Source: Rothia nasimurium
GTDB taxonomy: Bacteria; Actinomycetota; Actinomycetes; Actinomycetales; Micrococcaceae
Assembly: GCF_004569295.1 (NCBI RefSeq)
Contig: NZ_SPQC01000006.1
Span: 1-64,000 of the forward strand
DNA length: 64,000 nucleotides
Direction of reading: 5' to 3'
In this document: one piece after another, positions 10,540 to 20,743 of the stretch
Layout of the letters: each line of letters opens with the position of its first letter
Numbering within the stretch: the stretch's first letter is position 1
Program-made: the position numbers and the translations under genes
The notes under the pieces: generated by a model
Databases searched by the model: none
What the model saw: only the letters and a program-made list of their open reading frames with translations
What the model was told of the DNA's origin: nothing

Positions 10540-10935
10540 ATGACAGATGCGAACCATAGCCTGACCGAGCAGGACATCGACTTCCTCAACTCGGTCTTCG
10601 ACCTGGCAAGGGACAACAAGCCGGTAGCCCTCAAATCCCTGTTTGACCAGGGCATACCCGTTGACCTGACCAACGCAAAAGGCGACACCCTGCTCATTTT
10701 GGCCGCCTACCACGAACACTCGGAGCTGGTTCAGCTGCTGATCAACGAGGGCGCTGATCTTGACCGACTCAACGAGCGGGGCCAGACCGCCCTGGTCTGC
10801 GCGACCTTCCGTAACAATCTGCCGATTGCCCGCATGCTCCTGGACGCCGGAGCCGACGAGACCCTGGGGAGCCAGACTCCGGCCGATGTCGCCGAATTCT
10901 TCAACCTTGAAGAGATGAAGAAGCTCTTCGCCTAA
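10540..10935 (+). CDS. Ankyrin-repeat protein
   Basis: A 131-residue protein made almost wholly of ankyrin repeats: about three units, with the hallmark pieces KGDTLLILAAYHEHSELVQ and RGQTALVCATFRNNLPIAR. No signal peptide or membrane segment is seen, so it is probably cytoplasmic and binds another protein. Similar small ankyrin proteins are widespread in actinobacteria and their partners are mostly unknown. It is divergent from the acyl-CoA ligase and converges on argR, with a clear terminator after it. Confidence 0.85.
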   Translation: MTDANHSLTEQDIDFLNSVFDLARDNKPVALKSLFDQGIPVDLTNAKGDTLLILAAYHEHSELVQLLINEGADLDRLNERGQTALVCATFRNNLPIARMLLDAGADETLGSQTPADVAEFFNLEEMKKLFA

Positions 10936-10940
10936 AGAGT

Positions 10941-10970
10941 AGGGGCGGGCTACCGAGGTGGCCCGCCCCT
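10941..10970 (+). terminator. Terminator between the ankyrin gene and argR
   Basis: The stem AGGGGCGGGC/GCCCGCCCCT encloses a ten-base region and is followed on the plus strand by GTTCTTTAGTTTTTC. It ends the ankyrin transcript and may also serve the opposite direction. Confidence 0.85.
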
Positions 10971-10990
10971 GTTCTTTAGTTTTTCTTTGC

Positions 10991-11470
10991 CTAAGCCGCC
11001 CACTCCAGGAAGAGGGAAGCGACCTTTTCGCCGCCGTTGGGGTCGCGGGTAATGACCATGACGGTGTCGTCGCCCGCGATGGACCCCAGCAGGGGCTCTA
11101 GCCCGGCCTGGTCAATAGCTGAGGCCAGGAACTGGGCTGCGCCCGGCGGGGTACGCAGGATAACTAGGTTGGCTGAGGCCTCGGCAGTCACGAGCAGTTC
11201 TTTAAAGAGGGAAACGAGGCGGGCATCGGGGCCTTCCTGGGTACTCCGACGGACGGGGTGGTTAGGTACGGCGTAAATCAGCCCCGATTTTTCGTCGCGC
11301 ACGCGCTCGGCGCCTATTTCCACCAGGTCGCGGGAGAGGGTCGCCTGGGTGACTTTGAGCCCGTCGTCGGTGAGTAGCTGGGCTAGTTCGGCTTGCGAGC
11401 GCACGCGGTGGGTTTGAAGCACCTCGATGATGCGGGCTTGCCGCGCGGTCTTGGTGGAGGGAATCGCCAT
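10991..11470 (-). CDS. argR: Arginine repressor
   Basis: Hexameric transcription factor that represses arginine genes when arginine is bound. At 159 residues it has normal length: a winged-helix N-terminus with the SRDL DNA-contact motif at 46-49, and a C-terminal arginine-binding domain with GSIAGDDT at 129-136. It lies 25 bases after argF and is the last gene of the argCJBDFR series. Boxes at argG, argF and argC are its probable targets. Confidence 0.95.
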   Translation of the reverse strand: MAIPSTKTARQARIIEVLQTHRVRSQAELAQLLTDDGLKVTQATLSRDLVEIGAERVRDEKSGLIYAVPNHPVRRSTQEGPDARLVSLFKELLVTAEASANLVILRTPPGAAQFLASAIDQAGLEPLLGSIAGDDTVMVITRDPNGGEKVASLFLEWAA

Positions 11471-11495
11471 TGTTTCTTCTCTTTTTCTGGTCGGT

Positions 11496-12461
<966 letters not shown>

Positions 12462-12495
12462 CTAGGGGTAGGGGCAGCGTTTCAGCTGACCTTTT

Positions 12496-12524
12496 ATTAT
12501 ATGCATAGTTACTGATAGTTATGC
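12496..12524 (-). promoter_or_regulatory. argF promoter with ArgR box
   Basis: A perfect -10 box TATAAT (minus strand, 12496-12501) directly abuts a palindrome-like stretch that starts TGCATA and ends TATGCA (about 12501-12524). The arrangement, a box covering the spacer and -35 region, is what an ArgR operator would look like. It would let argF and argR respond to arginine even if transcription from argC fails. Confidence 0.7.
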
Positions 12525-12559
12525 AGTATGTGAATAAGAGTAGACATCACCGACGTTAT

Positions 12560-13778
12560 TTACTGTTGTCGCGCCTCAGCCAGAATCGCGGGGAAGGCGG
12601 CGGTGAATTCTGCTAGTTCTGCATCGGTGATGGTGAGGGCGGGGGCGATGCGGACGGTGCGGGCGTCCGGCGCGTTGACGATGAAGCCGGATGACCGGGC
12701 GGCGGTCACGAAGGCTGGTGCCAGGGGCGCACCGGAGTTAGTGGTCTCGTCAGTGAGGACGATGCCGATGAGTAGACCCGCTCCCCTGGTTTCTGCCACA
12801 CCGTCTACTTCTTCGACAGCGGCCCTGAAGGTTGAGCCGCGTTGGGCAGCGGAGTCGAGTAGGTGCTCAGCTTCGATAGTTTCGAGGGTTGCGGTAGCTG
12901 CTGCGGTGGCGAGGGGATTGCCGCCAAAGGTGGTGCCGTGCATGCCTGCTTCGAGGGTGCGGGCGTTGTCGTCGCCGACCACGATCATGGCGCCGATGGG
13001 GAAGCCTCCGCCCAGGCCCTTGGCGAGGGTGATGGCATCGGGAAGGTTGTCGCCGGTTAGTTCACGGGAGTGTTCGAACCAGCGGCCGGTGCGGCCCATG
13101 CCGGTTTGGACTTCGTCCACGATGAGCAGGGAGCCGCGAGCGCGGGTGAGTTCGCGGGCGCGGGTAAGGTAGCCTGCGGGCAGGGGCAGGACGCCTGCTT
13201 CCCCCTGGATGGGTTCAACGATAAGGGCCGCAACGTCGTCGGTGAGATTTTCTTCCAGGGCTTCGAGGGTGGCCGGAATGTGTTTGATGCCGGCGGGGGA
13301 GGGGCTCGAAGGGCTGGCGGTAGGCGGGTTTCCAGGTGAGGGATAGGGCGCCGATGGTGCGCCCGTGGAAGCCGTGGTCCAGGGCTAGGATGGTGCCTTT
13401 GCCGTGGAGATTGCCGTGGCGGCGGGCGAGTTTGTAGGCGGCTTCGTTGGCTTCGGTGCCGGAGTTGCAGAAGAAGACGCGGCCCGATTCGGTGCCCAGG
13501 TAGCCCAGCAGGCGGTGGGCCAGGGAGATCTGTTGGGGGCTGGTGAAGAAGTTGGAGACGTGGGCCAGGGTTGCGGCCTGCTCGCTGACGGCTTTTACCC
13601 AGGCGGGATGGGCATGGCCGAGAGTATTGACGGCGATACCACCGAGTAGGTCAAGGTAGGTGATCCCGTCGGCGTCCGTCACGCGTGAGCCCTGCCCCGA
13701 GACCAGCACCAGGGAGGGGTCACCAAAGACCCCTAGGAGGTCGTTCCGGTAGTCAGCTAGGAAGTTTTCTTGTGTCAT
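12560..13778 (-). pseudogene. argD: Acetylornithine aminotransferase, interrupted by a frameshift
   Basis: Encodes the PLP enzyme that makes N-acetylornithine. The N-terminal part (13778 down to about 13299) and the C-terminal part (about 13299 down to 12560) lie in different frames. N-terminal marks include GIAVNTLGHAHP and FFCNSGTEANEAA; C-terminal marks include LIVDEVQTGMGRTG and the lysine-bearing TLAKGLGGGFPIG. Both halves are otherwise complete and well conserved. The break is at a run of five G (plus strand 13295-13299): four would restore the expected PFEPLPAGIKHIP. It is either a real one-base insertion, a variable tract, or a sequence error. Lies between argB (gap of 8 bases) and argF. 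Confidence 0.88.
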
Positions 13779-13786
13779 GGGTAGTC

Positions 13787-14797
13787 CTAATAAGTCACCG
13801 GCTTGACCTGGAAGTCAGGGGCCGGGTGGTGCCAGGGAGTGTCGTCGACGTTGTCAGGGGTGAGCTGGGTGCCGATACCGCGGTCGGTAAAGATTTCGAG
13901 CAGGGGCGAGTGGGCGAGGCGCCCGTCGACGATGGAGGCTCTGGGCACACCCTGTTCTACGGCCTGCAGGCAGGCGCTCATTTTGGGGATCATGCCGGAG
14001 ACCAGACTGGGGATCATCTCGCGTAGTTCGCTGACGGTGAGGGATGAGATGAGGGAGTCTTTGTCGGGCCAGTTGGCGTAGAGGCCTTCGACGTCGGTGA
14101 GGACGACGAGTTTTTCGGCTCCGAGGGCGGCGGCGACGGCTGCAGCGGCGGTGTCTGCGTTGACGTTGAGGATTTCTCCGGTGAGCCCGGCAAGCCCGTG
14201 GTTGTGTTCGGGGTACTTTTCGGGGTCGTGCATTTCGGGGGCGACGGAAGAGATGACGGGGATTTTGCCTGCCTGGATCATGGACATGATGGCGGTGGTG
14301 TTCACACCGACCACTTCACCGACGAGGCCGAGGTCGACTTCTTGGCCGTCCACCACGGTGCCGATGCGGCGGGCGCGTAGGAGCCCGCCGTCCTCGCCGC
14401 TCATGGCGACGGCGAAGGGGCCATGGGCGTTGATGAGGGAGACAAGTTCGCGGGCTACTTGGCCGGTGAGTACCATGCGAACGACGTCCATGGCTTCGGG
14501 GGTGGTGTAGCGCAGGCCGCCGCGGAACTCGCTTTCGATACCGAGTTTGGTTAGCATGGCGGTGATTTGGGGTCCGCCGCCGTGGACGACGACGGGGCAG
14601 ATGCCGATGGTTCGCAAGAAGACCATGTCTTCGGCGAAAGCGGCGCGCAGCTCCTCGGAAATCATGGCGTTGCCCCCGTATTTGAAGACCATGATTTTAC
14701 CCCGGAACTGTTGGATCCAGGGTAGGGCTTCCATGAGGGTTTTGGCTTTTTGTTGGGCGGTGTCGAAGCGGGCGTGGGCGTTTTTTTGCTCTGCCAT
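13787..14797 (-). CDS. argB: N-acetylglutamate kinase
   Basis: Phosphorylates N-acetylglutamate, the regulated second step of arginine synthesis. It belongs to the amino-acid kinase family; the ATP-site KYGGNAM is at about 39-45 and [10 protein letters not shown] follows near 70. The ATG at 14797 matches the family start. At 336 residues it is somewhat longer than usual because of a C-terminal tail that begins after the conserved GIGTQLT. It follows argJ by 13 bases and precedes argD. Confidence 0.94.
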   Translation of the reverse strand: MAEQKNAHARFDTAQQKAKTLMEALPWIQQFRGKIMVFKYGGNAMISEELRAAFAEDMVFLRTIGICPVVVHGGGPQITAMLTKLGIESEFRGGLRYTTPEAMDVVRMVLTGQVARELVSLINAHGPFAVAMSGEDGGLLRARRIGTVVDGQEVDLGLVGEVVGVNTTAIMSMIQAGKIPVISSVAPEMHDPEKYPEHNHGLAGLTGEILNVNADTAAAAVAAALGAEKLVVLTDVEGLYANWPDKDSLISSLTVSELREMIPSLVSGMIPKMSACLQAVEQGVPRASIVDGRLAHSPLLEIFTDRGIGTQLTPDNVDDTPWHHPAPDFQVKPVTY

Positions 14798-14810
14798 GGG
14801 GATCTTTCGG

Positions 14811-16028
14811 TTAGCTGGAGTAGGCCGAGTTTTCGTGGACGTAGTCGTGGGTGAGGTCGTTGGTCCAGATGGTGGCTTCGTGCTGGCCTGCACCCAGGTC
14901 GATGTCGACGGTTACTTTGCGGTCTGCGGTGAGGTCAACAAGGGAGCGGTCTTGGCCGATGCCGCCGCCGGTGCAGACCTGCACTCCGTTGATGGTGACG
15001 TTGACCTTATCGGGGTCGAAGGTGGCTGAGGTGGTGCCGACTTCGGAGAGGATACGGCCCCAGTTGGGGTCGTTGCCGAAGATGGCGGTTTTGAAGAGGT
15101 TGGAGCGGGATACTGCCCGGGAGACTTCTTCGGCGTCCGCTTCGTTGGCGGCGCCCAGGGTGCGCACGTGGATGTCGTGGCTGGCTCCCTCGGCGTCCCC
15201 AATGAGTTGCAGGGCGAGGTCCTGGCAGACTTTGGTGAGGGCTTCGGTGAAGACGCCCAGGTCGGGTTCGATATCGGAGGCGCCGGAGCTCATGAGAATA
15301 ACGGTGTCGTTGGTCGACATGCAGCCGTCAGAGTCGGCCCGGTTGAAGCTCAGACGCACGGCCTCGCGCAGGGCGGTGTCGAGGTTATCGGGTGAGACCA
15401 GGGCGTCGGTAGTGATGACCACCAGCATGGTAGCCAGCCCCGGGGCCAGCATACCTGCCCCCTTGGCCATACCGCCGATGAGGTAGGTGCCGCCCTCTTC
15501 AATTTCCACGCCGATAGCGGCCTGCTTTGAGACGGTATCGGTGGTCATGATAGCTTCAGCCGCCGCCAGCGAAGAGCCGGAGCTCACGCCCAGGGAGGCT
15601 GCGGCGTCCTTTGCACCCGCGGTGAGCTTGTGCATGGGCAGGCGCTCGCCGATGAGACCGGTGGAGCACACCAGCACGTCGCCGGCTGAGACGCCGAGCA
15701 GGTCGGCAACGAGTTCAGCGGACGCGTGCGTGTCTTGGAAGCCGGGGGCACCGGTGCAGGCGTTGGCGCCGCCGGAGTTGAGCAGGACGGCGTCGGCCCG
15801 GCCGTCGCTAATGACCTGCTGGCTCCACAGCACGGGGGCGGCGGCGAAGCGGTTGCTGGTGAAGACGGCGGCAGCGTGCTTGACGGGCCCGTCGTTGACG
15901 ACCAGGGCGACGTCCTTTTTACCCTCAACAGCGCTGATTCCGGCGCGGACGCCCGCGGCGCGGAAGCCCCGGGGGAAGGTAACTCCCTGGGTGGTGATGC
16001 CTTCGATCTGGTGGATAGTGTCGGTCAC
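14811..16028 (-). CDS. argJ: Glutamate N-acetyltransferase / amino-acid N-acetyltransferase
   Basis: Transfers the acetyl group from N-acetylornithine to glutamate, closing the acetyl cycle; many members also use acetyl-CoA. The 405-residue precursor self-cleaves before a threonine. The motif [14 protein letters not shown] is at 189-202 with Thr200 as the expected nucleophile. The GTG start overlaps the argC stop by four bases (GTGA), so translation is likely coupled. AAGGA lies upstream. Confidence 0.94.
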   Translation of the reverse strand: MTDTIHQIEGITTQGVTFPRGFRAAGVRAGISAVEGKKDVALVVNDGPVKHAAAVFTSNRFAAAPVLWSQQVISDGRADAVLLNSGGANACTGAPGFQDTHASAELVADLLGVSAGDVLVCSTGLIGERLPMHKLTAGAKDAAASLGVSSGSSLAAAEAIMTTDTVSKQAAIGVEIEEGGTYLIGGMAKGAGMLAPGLATMLVVITTDALVSPDNLDTALREAVRLSFNRADSDGCMSTNDTVILMSSGASDIEPDLGVFTEALTKVCQDLALQLIGDAEGASHDIHVRTLGAANEADAEEVSRAVSRSNLFKTAIFGNDPNWGRILSEVGTTSATFDPDKVNVTINGVQVCTGGGIGQDRSLVDLTADRKVTVDIDLGAGQHEATIWTNDLTHDYVHENSAYSS

Positions 16029-17068
16029 GGTGCGAGTCCTTCCTGGAGCAGACCTGCGTTTTCGGGGAGCCCGAGGGCAATGTTCATGGATTGGATGGCA
16101 CCGCCGGCGGTGCCCTTGGCTAGGTTGTCGATGACGCTGGTGACAATCACGCGCCCGGCGTGTGCGTCGAAGGCCAGCTGCATTTCGGCGTGGTTGGAGC
16201 CCTGCACGCTCTTGGTGGTGGGCCACTGTCCTTCGGGAAGCAGGTGCACGAACTTTTCGTCGGCGTAGGCCTGCTGCCAGGCTTCACGCAGCTGAGCTTC
16301 GGTCACGCCGGGGCGGACGCGCGCGGTCGCGGTAGCGAGGATGCCGCGGGGCATAGGAGCCAGGGTTGGTGTAAAGGAAATCTGCACCTGCTCCCCCGCG
16401 ATGTGGGTGAGCTTTTCTTCGATTTCGGGGGTGTGCCGGTGGGAGCCGCCGACCCCGTAGGGGCTCATGCTGCCCATGACCTCTGCAGAGAGCAGATGGG
16501 GCTTGAGGCTCTTCCCGGCCCCTGATGTACCTGAAGCGGCAACGATAACCACGTCGGTGGGTTCGAGCAGGCCGGCGGCAAAACCGGGAGCCAGAGCCAG
16601 GATGGACGCCGTGGGGTAGCACCCGGGCACCGCAACCCGCGTGGTGCCCACGAGTTTATCGCGCTGTTTGCCGGTGGCGGTGGGCAGTTCGGGCAGGCCG
16701 TAGGGCCAGGTACCGGAGTGTGCAGAACCGTAGAACTTTTCCCAGGCGTCCGCGCTGTCAAGGCGGTGGTCTGCCCCGGCGTCGATGACCAGGGTGTTCT
16801 CGGGTAGCTGGGCCGCGATCTCGGCGCTGGCGCCGTGGGGCAGCGCCATGAAGACAACATCGTGCCCGCTCAGGGCCTCGGCGGTGGTGTCGGCGACAAC
16901 CAGGTCAGCGTAGGCGCGAAGGTGGGGGGCGAAGTCGCCCAGGCGGGAACCAGCGGACGAGTGCGCGGCCACGGTTTTTACCTCAACGTGAGGGTGGGTG
17001 GCCAATAGGCGCAAAATCTCACCACCGGCGTACCCGGTGGCTCCTGTGACAGCTACGGTAATAGTCAT
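16025..17068 (-). CDS. argC: N-acetyl-gamma-glutamyl-phosphate reductase
   Basis: NADPH-dependent reductase, third step of arginine synthesis. The 347-residue protein has the nucleotide loop GATGYAG near residue 9 and the catalytic cysteine in GCYPTA (Cys150). The ATG at 17068 starts directly at the Rossmann strand, as in the family. It is the first gene of argCJBDFR, with an ArgR-box-like palindrome 20 bases upstream. Confidence 0.95.
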   Translation of the reverse strand: MTITVAVTGATGYAGGEILRLLATHPHVEVKTVAAHSSAGSRLGDFAPHLRAYADLVVADTTAEALSGHDVVFMALPHGASAEIAAQLPENTLVIDAGADHRLDSADAWEKFYGSAHSGTWPYGLPELPTATGKQRDKLVGTTRVAVPGCYPTASILALAPGFAAGLLEPTDVVIVAASGTSGAGKSLKPHLLSAEVMGSMSPYGVGGSHRHTPEIEEKLTHIAGEQVQISFTPTLAPMPRGILATATARVRPGVTEAQLREAWQQAYADEKFVHLLPEGQWPTTKSVQGSNHAEMQLAFDAHAGRVIVTSVIDNLAKGTAGGAIQSMNIALGLPENAGLLQEGLAP

Positions 17069-17089
17069 AGCACTATCTTTGCATGTTTT

Positions 17090-17113
17090 TGCATAGTAGT
17101 AAATATTTATGCA
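17090..17113 (-). promoter_or_regulatory. ArgR box in front of argC
   Basis: The 24-base stretch begins TGCATA and ends TATGCA on either strand with an A+T-rich centre. It closely resembles the boxes at argF and argG. It lies 22 bases upstream of the argC ATG. The exact -10 was not assigned. Confidence 0.7.
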
Positions 17114-17181
17114 CTGCGTTTCGCAATGTGAACCGGTGGGCACCAAGCCGCCCACGCGCGTCCGCCCGCTCCCATCTCCCA

Positions 17182-17250
17182 CAAGGGGACCTGAAAACCA
17201 AAAAGGGACCGCATAATTTGCGGTCCCTTTTTGAAAATGCGGTCCCCTTG
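17182..17250. terminator. Nested bidirectional terminator upstream of argC
   Basis: An inner hairpin (arms 17200-17213 and 17219-17232, AAAAAGGGACCGCA and its complement) has T runs on both strands. It is enclosed by an outer perfect repeat CAAGGGGACC (17182-17191) and GGTCCCCTTG (17241-17250). It lies 30 bases after the stop of the membrane protein gene and ends that leftward transcript. Confidence 0.85.
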
Positions 17251-17279
17251 GTCTTGAGGGTGAGGGGAAACGGCTCAAC

Positions 17280-17948
17280 CTAGTCGAGCACCTCGGCGCT
17301 CTTGCGCTTGCGGATCATCATGAAGGTACCGGCAACACCGGCACCAAAGACCAGAATCGCACCGGCAAGACGCAGCATGGCGCTTCGCTTCTGCAATGCA
17401 ACGGTATCTTCGGTCACCGGCACCAGGCTCCCCTTTTCACCGGTGCGGGCCACAGTCAGGTGGCTATCGTCAGTCTGCACCAGCAGGGCATCAACGGTCT
17501 CGGGGAAGTCAGCGCTGACGGTGCCGGTCTGGGAGCCACGGAACTCCACGGTAGAGCCCGGGTTAACCTGTGCTGAGTCGGCGATGTCAGAGATGAAGGT
17601 CTTACCGGTCATAGCGGTGTTATCGGGCAGAATGCCGGTGTAGATGGCAACGTTGTTATCGCCCTGCAGATCGCTAGTGACCTTCTCAAAGGTGCCGGTC
17701 ATCACCCAGGAGCGCCCCTCGTAGCCCTCGTTAGCGCGGGCCTCATTGAAGGTGCGAACACCGCCAATCAGCAGAATAATCGCGAAAATTGACGCGAGAA
17801 TCATGATGCCGGCAGCTGCCAGCTTGGGGCCAAGCGGGCCGCGGGGTTCCTCGTAGTCTTCTTCCTCTTCTGCAAAGGTGAAGAAGTCGTCGGTGCGGTC
17901 ATCTTCGTCGAAGTTGTCGTGGTCTTCGAGGTAGCGCTGATCGCTCAC
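17280..17948 (-). CDS. Two-pass membrane protein of unknown function
   Basis: A 222-residue protein not recognised by name. The first 40 residues are very acidic (runs of Asp and Glu) and probably cytoplasmic. A membrane segment spans about 42-64, an outside domain of some 125 residues follows, and a second membrane segment at about 190-211 is followed by a basic tail RKRKS. It lies downstream of pheT but is separated from it by a terminator, and upstream of argC by another, so it appears to be a single-gene unit. Confidence 0.7.
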   Translation of the reverse strand: MSDQRYLEDHDNFDEDDRTDDFFTFAEEEEDYEEPRGPLGPKLAAAGIMILASIFAIILLIGGVRTFNEARANEGYEGRSWVMTGTFEKVTSDLQGDNNVAIYTGILPDNTAMTGKTFISDIADSAQVNPGSTVEFRGSQTGTVSADFPETVDALLVQTDDSHLTVARTGEKGSLVPVTEDTVALQKRSAMLRLAGAILVFGAGVAGTFMMIRKRKSAEVLD

Positions 17949-18125
17949 GGTGCATCTCCAGAGGTTGTGGGTGATTGCCTATACAAAGGCGGAAGTCCAT
18001 TCTACCGCGTCAGCTCCCAAAAGGCTTATCTGTCTCACCGACCACCCAGCCTTTTCAGCGCCGCCGCCCAGAAAAGTGGCTCTCTTCGCTCGAGCACCTG
18101 CCCGGCTTGCCAGCTGCGCAGACAA

Positions 18126-18157
18126 AGAGCTCGGCGGACGCGCGTCCGCCGGGCTCT
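18126..18157 (-). terminator. pheT terminator
   Basis: A 16-bp stem AGAGC...GGACGC/GCGTCC...GCTCT with one G-U pair, followed on the minus strand by TTTGTC. It lies 30 bases after the pheT stop. The apex consists of GCGGACGC and GCGTCCGC back to back, the octamer that recurs in the window. Confidence 0.75.
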
Positions 18158-18187
18158 ACCCGGATCTGGGGTTTGTTTGTACGGGCT

Positions 18188-20740
18188 TTAGGCTCGCTGA
18201 ACCGCGCCGAAGCGTTCGGCAGCCAGGGCTACACCGGCCTCACGGGCCTCGGAGGCCTCATCTGCGGTCAGGGTACGGTCGGTGGCGCGGAAGCGCAGGG
18301 CGAAGGCCAGGGACTTCTTGCCCTCTTCGATACCGGTGCCGCGGTAATCGTCAAAGACGCGGACGTCCTCGAGCAGCTCCCCTGCGCCCTCGGCCAGGGC
18401 AGCGGCAACGTCAGCGGCAGGAACCGCGGCATCGACGACCAGGGCGACGTCCTGGTTGGCAGCCGGGTAGCCGGAGATACCGGTGGCCTGCACTGCCTCG
18501 CCTGCCTCAGCAATCAGGGCGGTGAAGTTGAGCTCGAAGGCGCTGGTGCGCTCGGGCAGGTTGAGCTTAGCCAGCAGCTTGGGGTGCAGTTCACCGGCGT
18601 AGGCGATCACGTCACCGGCAGCGTTCTTGAGCACGGCGGTACGGCCGGGGTGGAAGGCCTGGTGCTCACCGTTGGCAACGGTGAGCTTCACACCTGCAGC
18701 ATCGGCCACCAGGAGCACGGAGTCGAGGGCATCGCGCCAGTCAAAGCCACGGGCGGTTGCACCCGGGGTTTCATCGTGCTCAGCACCGGAGAAGAGGCCG
18801 GCGATGTGGCGGGGCTGGTCGGGAATACCGGCATTCAGGTCGGCCAGAACCTCGTCGGCGGGCTTGACGCCCAGGCCGGGGATTGAGGCTGACCCCAGCT
18901 GGGTGCCGGGAATAAAGACGGAACCGGTCTCGTAGATGGCCAGGTTCTTGAAACCGCGGGAGAGGTTGCGTGAGAGCACCTCGGTCAAGCCCGGCATCAG
19001 GGAGCGGCGCATCCAGCCCTGGGCGGACGAGATGGGGTTAGCCAGGCGGATAGAATCCACCGGGTTACCGGCGACAGAGGTTGCCCAGAGATTGTTATCT
19101 TCGTCGGAGACAAAGGGGTAGGCAAAGACCTCAGTCAGGCCCGATGCTGCCAGGGCGTTCAGGGCCCGGCGGCGCAGGGTCTGTTCGACGGTGTAGCCGC
19201 GACCGGGAGGGGCCACGGGCAGGGTCGAGGGAATCTTATCGTAGCCCACCAGGCGGGCAACTTCCTCGGTCAAATCTTCCTTGGCACCCAGGTCGGTGCG
19301 CCATGAGGGTACGGTGACCTCGTAGGAACCCTCGGCTACCTCAACGCTGGCGCCAATCTGCTCCAGAGAGCCAACAATCTGCTCTTCGGTGTAGTCGATG
19401 CCAATGCGGCCTGCGGTGTAGTCGGCGGGCAGGGAGATGACGGTGGGCTCGAAGCTGCCACCGGCGTCCGTCACACCCTCATCAACGGCTGCACCTGCCA
19501 GCTCAACCAGCAGGTCAACGGCGCGCTGGGCGGCAGCGGCCTGAATCTGAGGGTCAACGCCGCGCTCAAAACGCTTGGACGCCTCAGATGAAAGCTTGTG
19601 GCGGCGGGCGGTGCGGGCGATGGAGACCTCGTCGAAACGGGCTGCCTCAATGACGATGCGGGTAGTTGAGTCAGAGACCTCGGTGGAAGCCCCGCCCATC
19701 ACACCTGCCAGGCCGATAGGGCCGGATTCGTCGGTAATCAGCAGGTCTTCGACGTTGAGCTCGCGCTCCTTCTCATCCAGGGTAGTGAGCTTCTCGCCAG
19801 CTTCGGCACGACGCACGGTGATGCCGCCTGCCAGCTTGTCTGCATCGTAGAAGTGCAGGGGCTGGCCGGTTTCGAGCATGACGTAGTTGGAGATATCAAC
19901 CGGCAGGGAGACAGAGCGGACGCCCGCCAGGCGCAGGCGGGAGGACATCCAGGTGGGGACGGGGGCAGTTGCATCGACGCCGCTAACCGAGCGGGCAACG
20001 AAGCGGGTGACGCCGTCCTTACCGTGAATGGGAGCTGAGTCGGTCAGGGTGACGGGCAGGCCCGCGCCGTTGACAGCGGGCGCCTTGGCGGCCAAGTCGA
20101 GGACGAAGTCATCAAAGTCGTTGCCGGTGGCGTGGCAGTATTCGCGGGCGATACCGCGAATAGAGAAGCCGTACCCGCGATCGGGGGTCACGTTGACTTC
20201 AGCAGCTTCGTCGTAGAGGCCCAGCAGCTCCATGGCGTCGGTGCCGACCTCGGGGTCAAGCCCCAGAGTGGACAGCACCAGAATGCCGCCGTGGTCCTCA
20301 CCGATGCCGAGCTCCTTGACAGAGGCGATCATACCGGCTGACTTGTGGCCGTAGGTCTTGCGGGCGGTAATAGCGAAGCCGCCAGGCAGTACAGCGCCGG
20401 GCAGGGTGACAACGACCTTGTCACCGGGCTTGAAGTTGTGGGCGCCGCAGATAATGCCCTGCACGCCGGACTCTTCAATGCCCTTACCGGTCAGAGTCTG
20501 CTTCTGCCCCTCGGGCACAACGCGCACCTGGCACCAGTTAACGGTCTTACCGTTGGAGTGGGTTTCAGGTTCCATCGAGAGCACCTGACCCACCACGATG
20601 GGGCCGGTCAGCTCGTCGGTCGGGCGGTGAACGTCTTCTTCTTCAAGGCCAACCTTGACCAGGGTAGCCATAACGTCTTCGGCGCTTGCGTCGGCCGGAA
20701 CGGGTGCGTATTCACGCAGCCAGGAAAGGGGTACGCGCAT
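18188..20740 (-). CDS. pheT: Phenylalanyl-tRNA synthetase beta chain
   Basis: Large subunit of the alpha2-beta2 enzyme that charges tRNA-Phe. The 850 residues match the family. The order is an N-terminal EMAP/tRNA-binding domain (about 40-150), a B3/B4 editing domain, B5, the catalytic-like core, and a C-terminal ferredoxin-like anticodon-binding domain (about 755-848). It starts three bases after the pheS stop, so the two are one operon. A strong hairpin follows. Confidence 0.96.
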   Translation of the reverse strand: MRVPLSWLREYAPVPADASAEDVMATLVKVGLEEEDVHRPTDELTGPIVVGQVLSMEPETHSNGKTVNWCQVRVVPEGQKQTLTGKGIEESGVQGIICGAHNFKPGDKVVVTLPGAVLPGGFAITARKTYGHKSAGMIASVKELGIGEDHGGILVLSTLGLDPEVGTDAMELLGLYDEAAEVNVTPDRGYGFSIRGIAREYCHATGNDFDDFVLDLAAKAPAVNGAGLPVTLTDSAPIHGKDGVTRFVARSVSGVDATAPVPTWMSSRLRLAGVRSVSLPVDISNYVMLETGQPLHFYDADKLAGGITVRRAEAGEKLTTLDEKERELNVEDLLITDESGPIGLAGVMGGASTEVSDSTTRIVIEAARFDEVSIARTARRHKLSSEASKRFERGVDPQIQAAAAQRAVDLLVELAGAAVDEGVTDAGGSFEPTVISLPADYTAGRIGIDYTEEQIVGSLEQIGASVEVAEGSYEVTVPSWRTDLGAKEDLTEEVARLVGYDKIPSTLPVAPPGRGYTVEQTLRRRALNALAASGLTEVFAYPFVSDEDNNLWATSVAGNPVDSIRLANPISSAQGWMRRSLMPGLTEVLSRNLSRGFKNLAIYETGSVFIPGTQLGSASIPGLGVKPADEVLADLNAGIPDQPRHIAGLFSGAEHDETPGATARGFDWRDALDSVLLVADAAGVKLTVANGEHQAFHPGRTAVLKNAAGDVIAYAGELHPKLLAKLNLPERTSAFELNFTALIAEAGEAVQATGISGYPAANQDVALVVDAAVPAADVAAALAEGAGELLEDVRVFDDYRGTGIEEGKKSLAFALRFRATDRTLTADEASEAREAGVALAAERFGAVQRA

Positions 20741-20743
20741 GGG

